A stretch of 6,936 nucleotides of DNA from Candidatus Brevefilum sp. (GTDB taxonomy: Bacteria; Chloroflexota; Anaerolineae; Anaerolineales; Anaerolineaceae): the NCBI GenBank assembly GCA_007119455.1, contig SKPR01000097.1:1-6936 (forward strand), in the 5' to 3' direction. The notes under the pieces are model-generated. The model searched no databases. It worked only from the letters and a program-made list of their open reading frames with translations, and was not told the origin of the DNA. Of this stretch, positions 5,880-6,936 are shown one piece after another (within the stretch, counting starts at the first letter, position 1; every line of letters starts with the position of its first letter). A program made the translations under genes and the position numbers.

Positions 5880-5900
5880 AGGGTTATTATCAAACCCTTT
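5880..5900 (+). terminator. Candidate terminator of the nucleotidase gene
   Basis: AGGGTT (5880-5885) and AACCCT (5893-5898) form a 6-bp stem with a 7-nt loop, followed by a short TTACAA. It is about 70 nt past the stop codon. The stem and U tract are both short, so efficiency is doubtful. Confidence 0.35.
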
Positions 5901-6023
5901 ACAATATGCTGAGTTTACTTTAGATAATCATGGTGCAAATTATGACCAGATCTTTTGCATTGATAATGGGTTGAATTCCTGATCACTCAACAATCCATCC
6001 TTTATGACCTGTTCAGCATGTTT

Positions 6024-6053
6024 TTGGTTTAAAGCACCTGACACCGGTAGAAT
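6024..6053 (+). promoter_or_regulatory. Candidate promoter of the FAD oxidoreductase gene
   Basis: TTGGTT (6024-6029) and TAGAAT (6048-6053) are separated by 18 bp; the -10 matches consensus at 5 of 6 positions. The predicted transcript start near 6060 gives a leader of about 30 nt containing the SD AGGAG at 6077-6081, 7 nt from the ATG at 6089. Confidence 0.5.
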
Positions 6054-6088
6054 CAAAAACACACACATAAACAGACAGGAGCTAAATC

Positions 6089-6936
6089 ATGCCAGACTTG
6101 AGGGTTAGAACACTTTCCGGCGAGACGATCACACTACAAGAAAAGGCTATTGAAACATTCCAGGGGAAGTTGCATGGTGAACTGATTACACCTGATAATG
6201 AGCGCTACGATGAAGTGCGTACCATCTGGAATGCGATGATTGACAAGCAACCGGGCTTGATTGCGCTCTGTTTGGGTGTTGCCGATGTGATTGAAGCCGT
6301 GAACTTTGCACACGAGCATGAACAATTACTGGCCGTTCGCGGTGGTGGACATAATGTTGCCGGTCATGCCGTCTGTGAAGGCGGGCTGATGGTTGATCTG
6401 TCATTGATGAACGCTGTTCAGGTTGATCCTGAAACACAAACTACCGTAGTTCAGGGTGGTGCTACTTTCGCTGATGTTGATCACGAAACCCAGGCGTTCG
6501 GCCTGGCTGTTCCAAATGGCGTTGTATCCACAACCGGTGTTGGCGGGTTAACGCTTGGCGGTGGGTTTGGCCGGCTCAGCCGCAAGTACGGACTGACTGC
6601 CGACAATCTACGCTCGGCCAATGTTATCACCGCAGACGGCAATCTGATTACCACCAGCGCCGAAAAGAACCCCGATCTGTTCTGGGGAATTCGCGGAGGG
6701 GGAGGTAATTTCGGAATCGTGACCGCTTTTGAGTTCGACCTGCACAAGGTCGGTCCAGATGTGCTCTTTGGACCAATTGTTTACCATTTGGAAGATGCCC
6801 CTGAGATACTCAGAAATTATCGTGATTTTGCTATGAACGCGCCTTATGCATGCTCTGTGTGGGCAGACTTTCTCATGGCACCCCCCTTACCTTTTTTGCC
6901 TGAGGCAGTTCATGGGACAAAAGTTTTATTCATAGC
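6089..6936 (+). CDS. FAD-linked oxidoreductase, BBE/6-HDNO-like (3' truncated by window)
   Basis: The frame starts at ATG 6089 behind AGGAG and stays open to the window end, giving 282 residues of a family usually around 450-470 long. The missing part would hold the rest of the substrate domain and the C-terminal berberine-bridge (BBE) segment. The FAD-binding (PCMH-type) domain shows V-R-G-G-G-H-N-V-A-G (83-92) with His 88 as the probable 8-alpha-histidyl FAD attachment site. It also shows G-L-M-V-D-L-S (99-105), G-V-G-G-L-T-L-G-G-G-F-G (150-161) and W-G-I-R-G-G-G-G-N-F-G-I-V-T (199-212). The Cys that forms a second, cysteinyl bond in bicovalent enzymes of the family is absent: the loop reads N-G-V-V-S-T-T-G-V-G-G. 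This is as in singly linked 6-hydroxy-D-nicotine oxidase-like enzymes. The substrate is unknown; family members oxidise alcohols, sugars or amines using O2 or other acceptors. There is no signal peptide, so it is probably cytoplasmic. Confidence 0.88.
   Translation, partial: MPDLRVRTLSGETITLQEKAIETFQGKLHGELITPDNERYDEVRTIWNAMIDKQPGLIALCLGVADVIEAVNFAHEHEQLLAVRGGGHNVAGHAVCEGGLMVDLSLMNAVQVDPETQTTVVQGGATFADVDHETQAFGLAVPNGVVSTTGVGGLTLGGGFGRLSRKYGLTADNLRSANVITADGNLITTSAEKNPDLFWGIRGGGGNFGIVTAFEFDLHKVGPDVLFGPIVYHLEDAPEILRNYRDFAMNAPYACSVWADFLMAPPLPFLPEAVHGTKVLFI

Larger units (their letters stand above)
5809..6088. other. Intergenic region between nucleotidase and FAD oxidoreductase
   Basis: 280 bp of A/T-rich sequence with only very short open frames and no gene I can support. 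It holds a candidate terminator for the nucleotidase (5880-5900) and a promoter and SD for the downstream gene (6024-6081). An inverted repeat of GTTGA and TCAAC around position 5980 has no U tract, and I assign it no role. Confidence 0.5.

Noticed and set aside
5905..6019. Inverted arms ATGCTGA and TTCAGCAT about 100 bp apart, examined as a second small element
   Set aside because: No flanking direct repeat and no similarity to the GTAA ends of the element at 848-950.
6186..6747. Several minus-strand frames opposite the FAD oxidoreductase
   Set aside because: Arg/Ser/Pro-rich translations typical of the antisense of a real gene; the plus strand encodes clear FAD-binding motifs throughout.

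Overview
The window is a bacterial chromosomal segment of mixed base composition (roughly half G+C by eye), with good Shine-Dalgarno (SD) sites and sigma70-like promoter boxes. It carries seven protein-coding genes, two of them cut by the window edges. I see no rRNA, tRNA, CRISPR array, phage gene or full-length insertion sequence. The gene set is generic housekeeping and accessory enzymology, so taxonomy is weakly constrained. The families would fit an anaerobic Chloroflexota (Anaerolineae-like) or a Bacillota genome, but that is a guess from family flavour, not from a marker gene.

Layout. 1-840 (+): 3' part of a phosphotransferase of the APH/choline-kinase/RdoA fold. 840-958: a compact element with 12-bp terminal inverted repeats, an internal 16-bp perfect palindrome and an 8-bp direct repeat abutting both ends. 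This is the signature of a MITE, inserted exactly at the stop codon of the first gene. 1003-2038 (-): two DinB-fold genes in tandem, 7 bp apart, with the SD of the second overlapping the stop codon of the first. 2175-2831 (-): a dienelactone-hydrolase-family alpha/beta hydrolase with a Ser nucleophile, preceded by a good promoter with overlapping inverted repeats. 3120-4121 (-): a Gfo/Idh/MocA NAD(P)-dependent sugar oxidoreductase. 4342-5808 (+): a cytoplasmic UshA-type 5'-nucleotidase/metallophosphoesterase, transcribed divergently from the oxidoreductase across a control region of about 220 bp with opposed promoters and palindromes. 6089-end (+): the N-terminal 282 residues of a BBE/6-HDNO-like FAD-dependent oxidoreductase with its own promoter and SD.

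Functionally these look like independent small transcription units, not one pathway. The tandem DinB pair is the only convincing operon; the hydrolase just upstream may or may not be co-transcribed with it. I did not find a novel multi-gene system. The most distinctive thing here is the small palindromic transposon-like element at 840-958, whose GTAA termini and 8-bp target duplication point to mobilisation by an IS66-type transposase.
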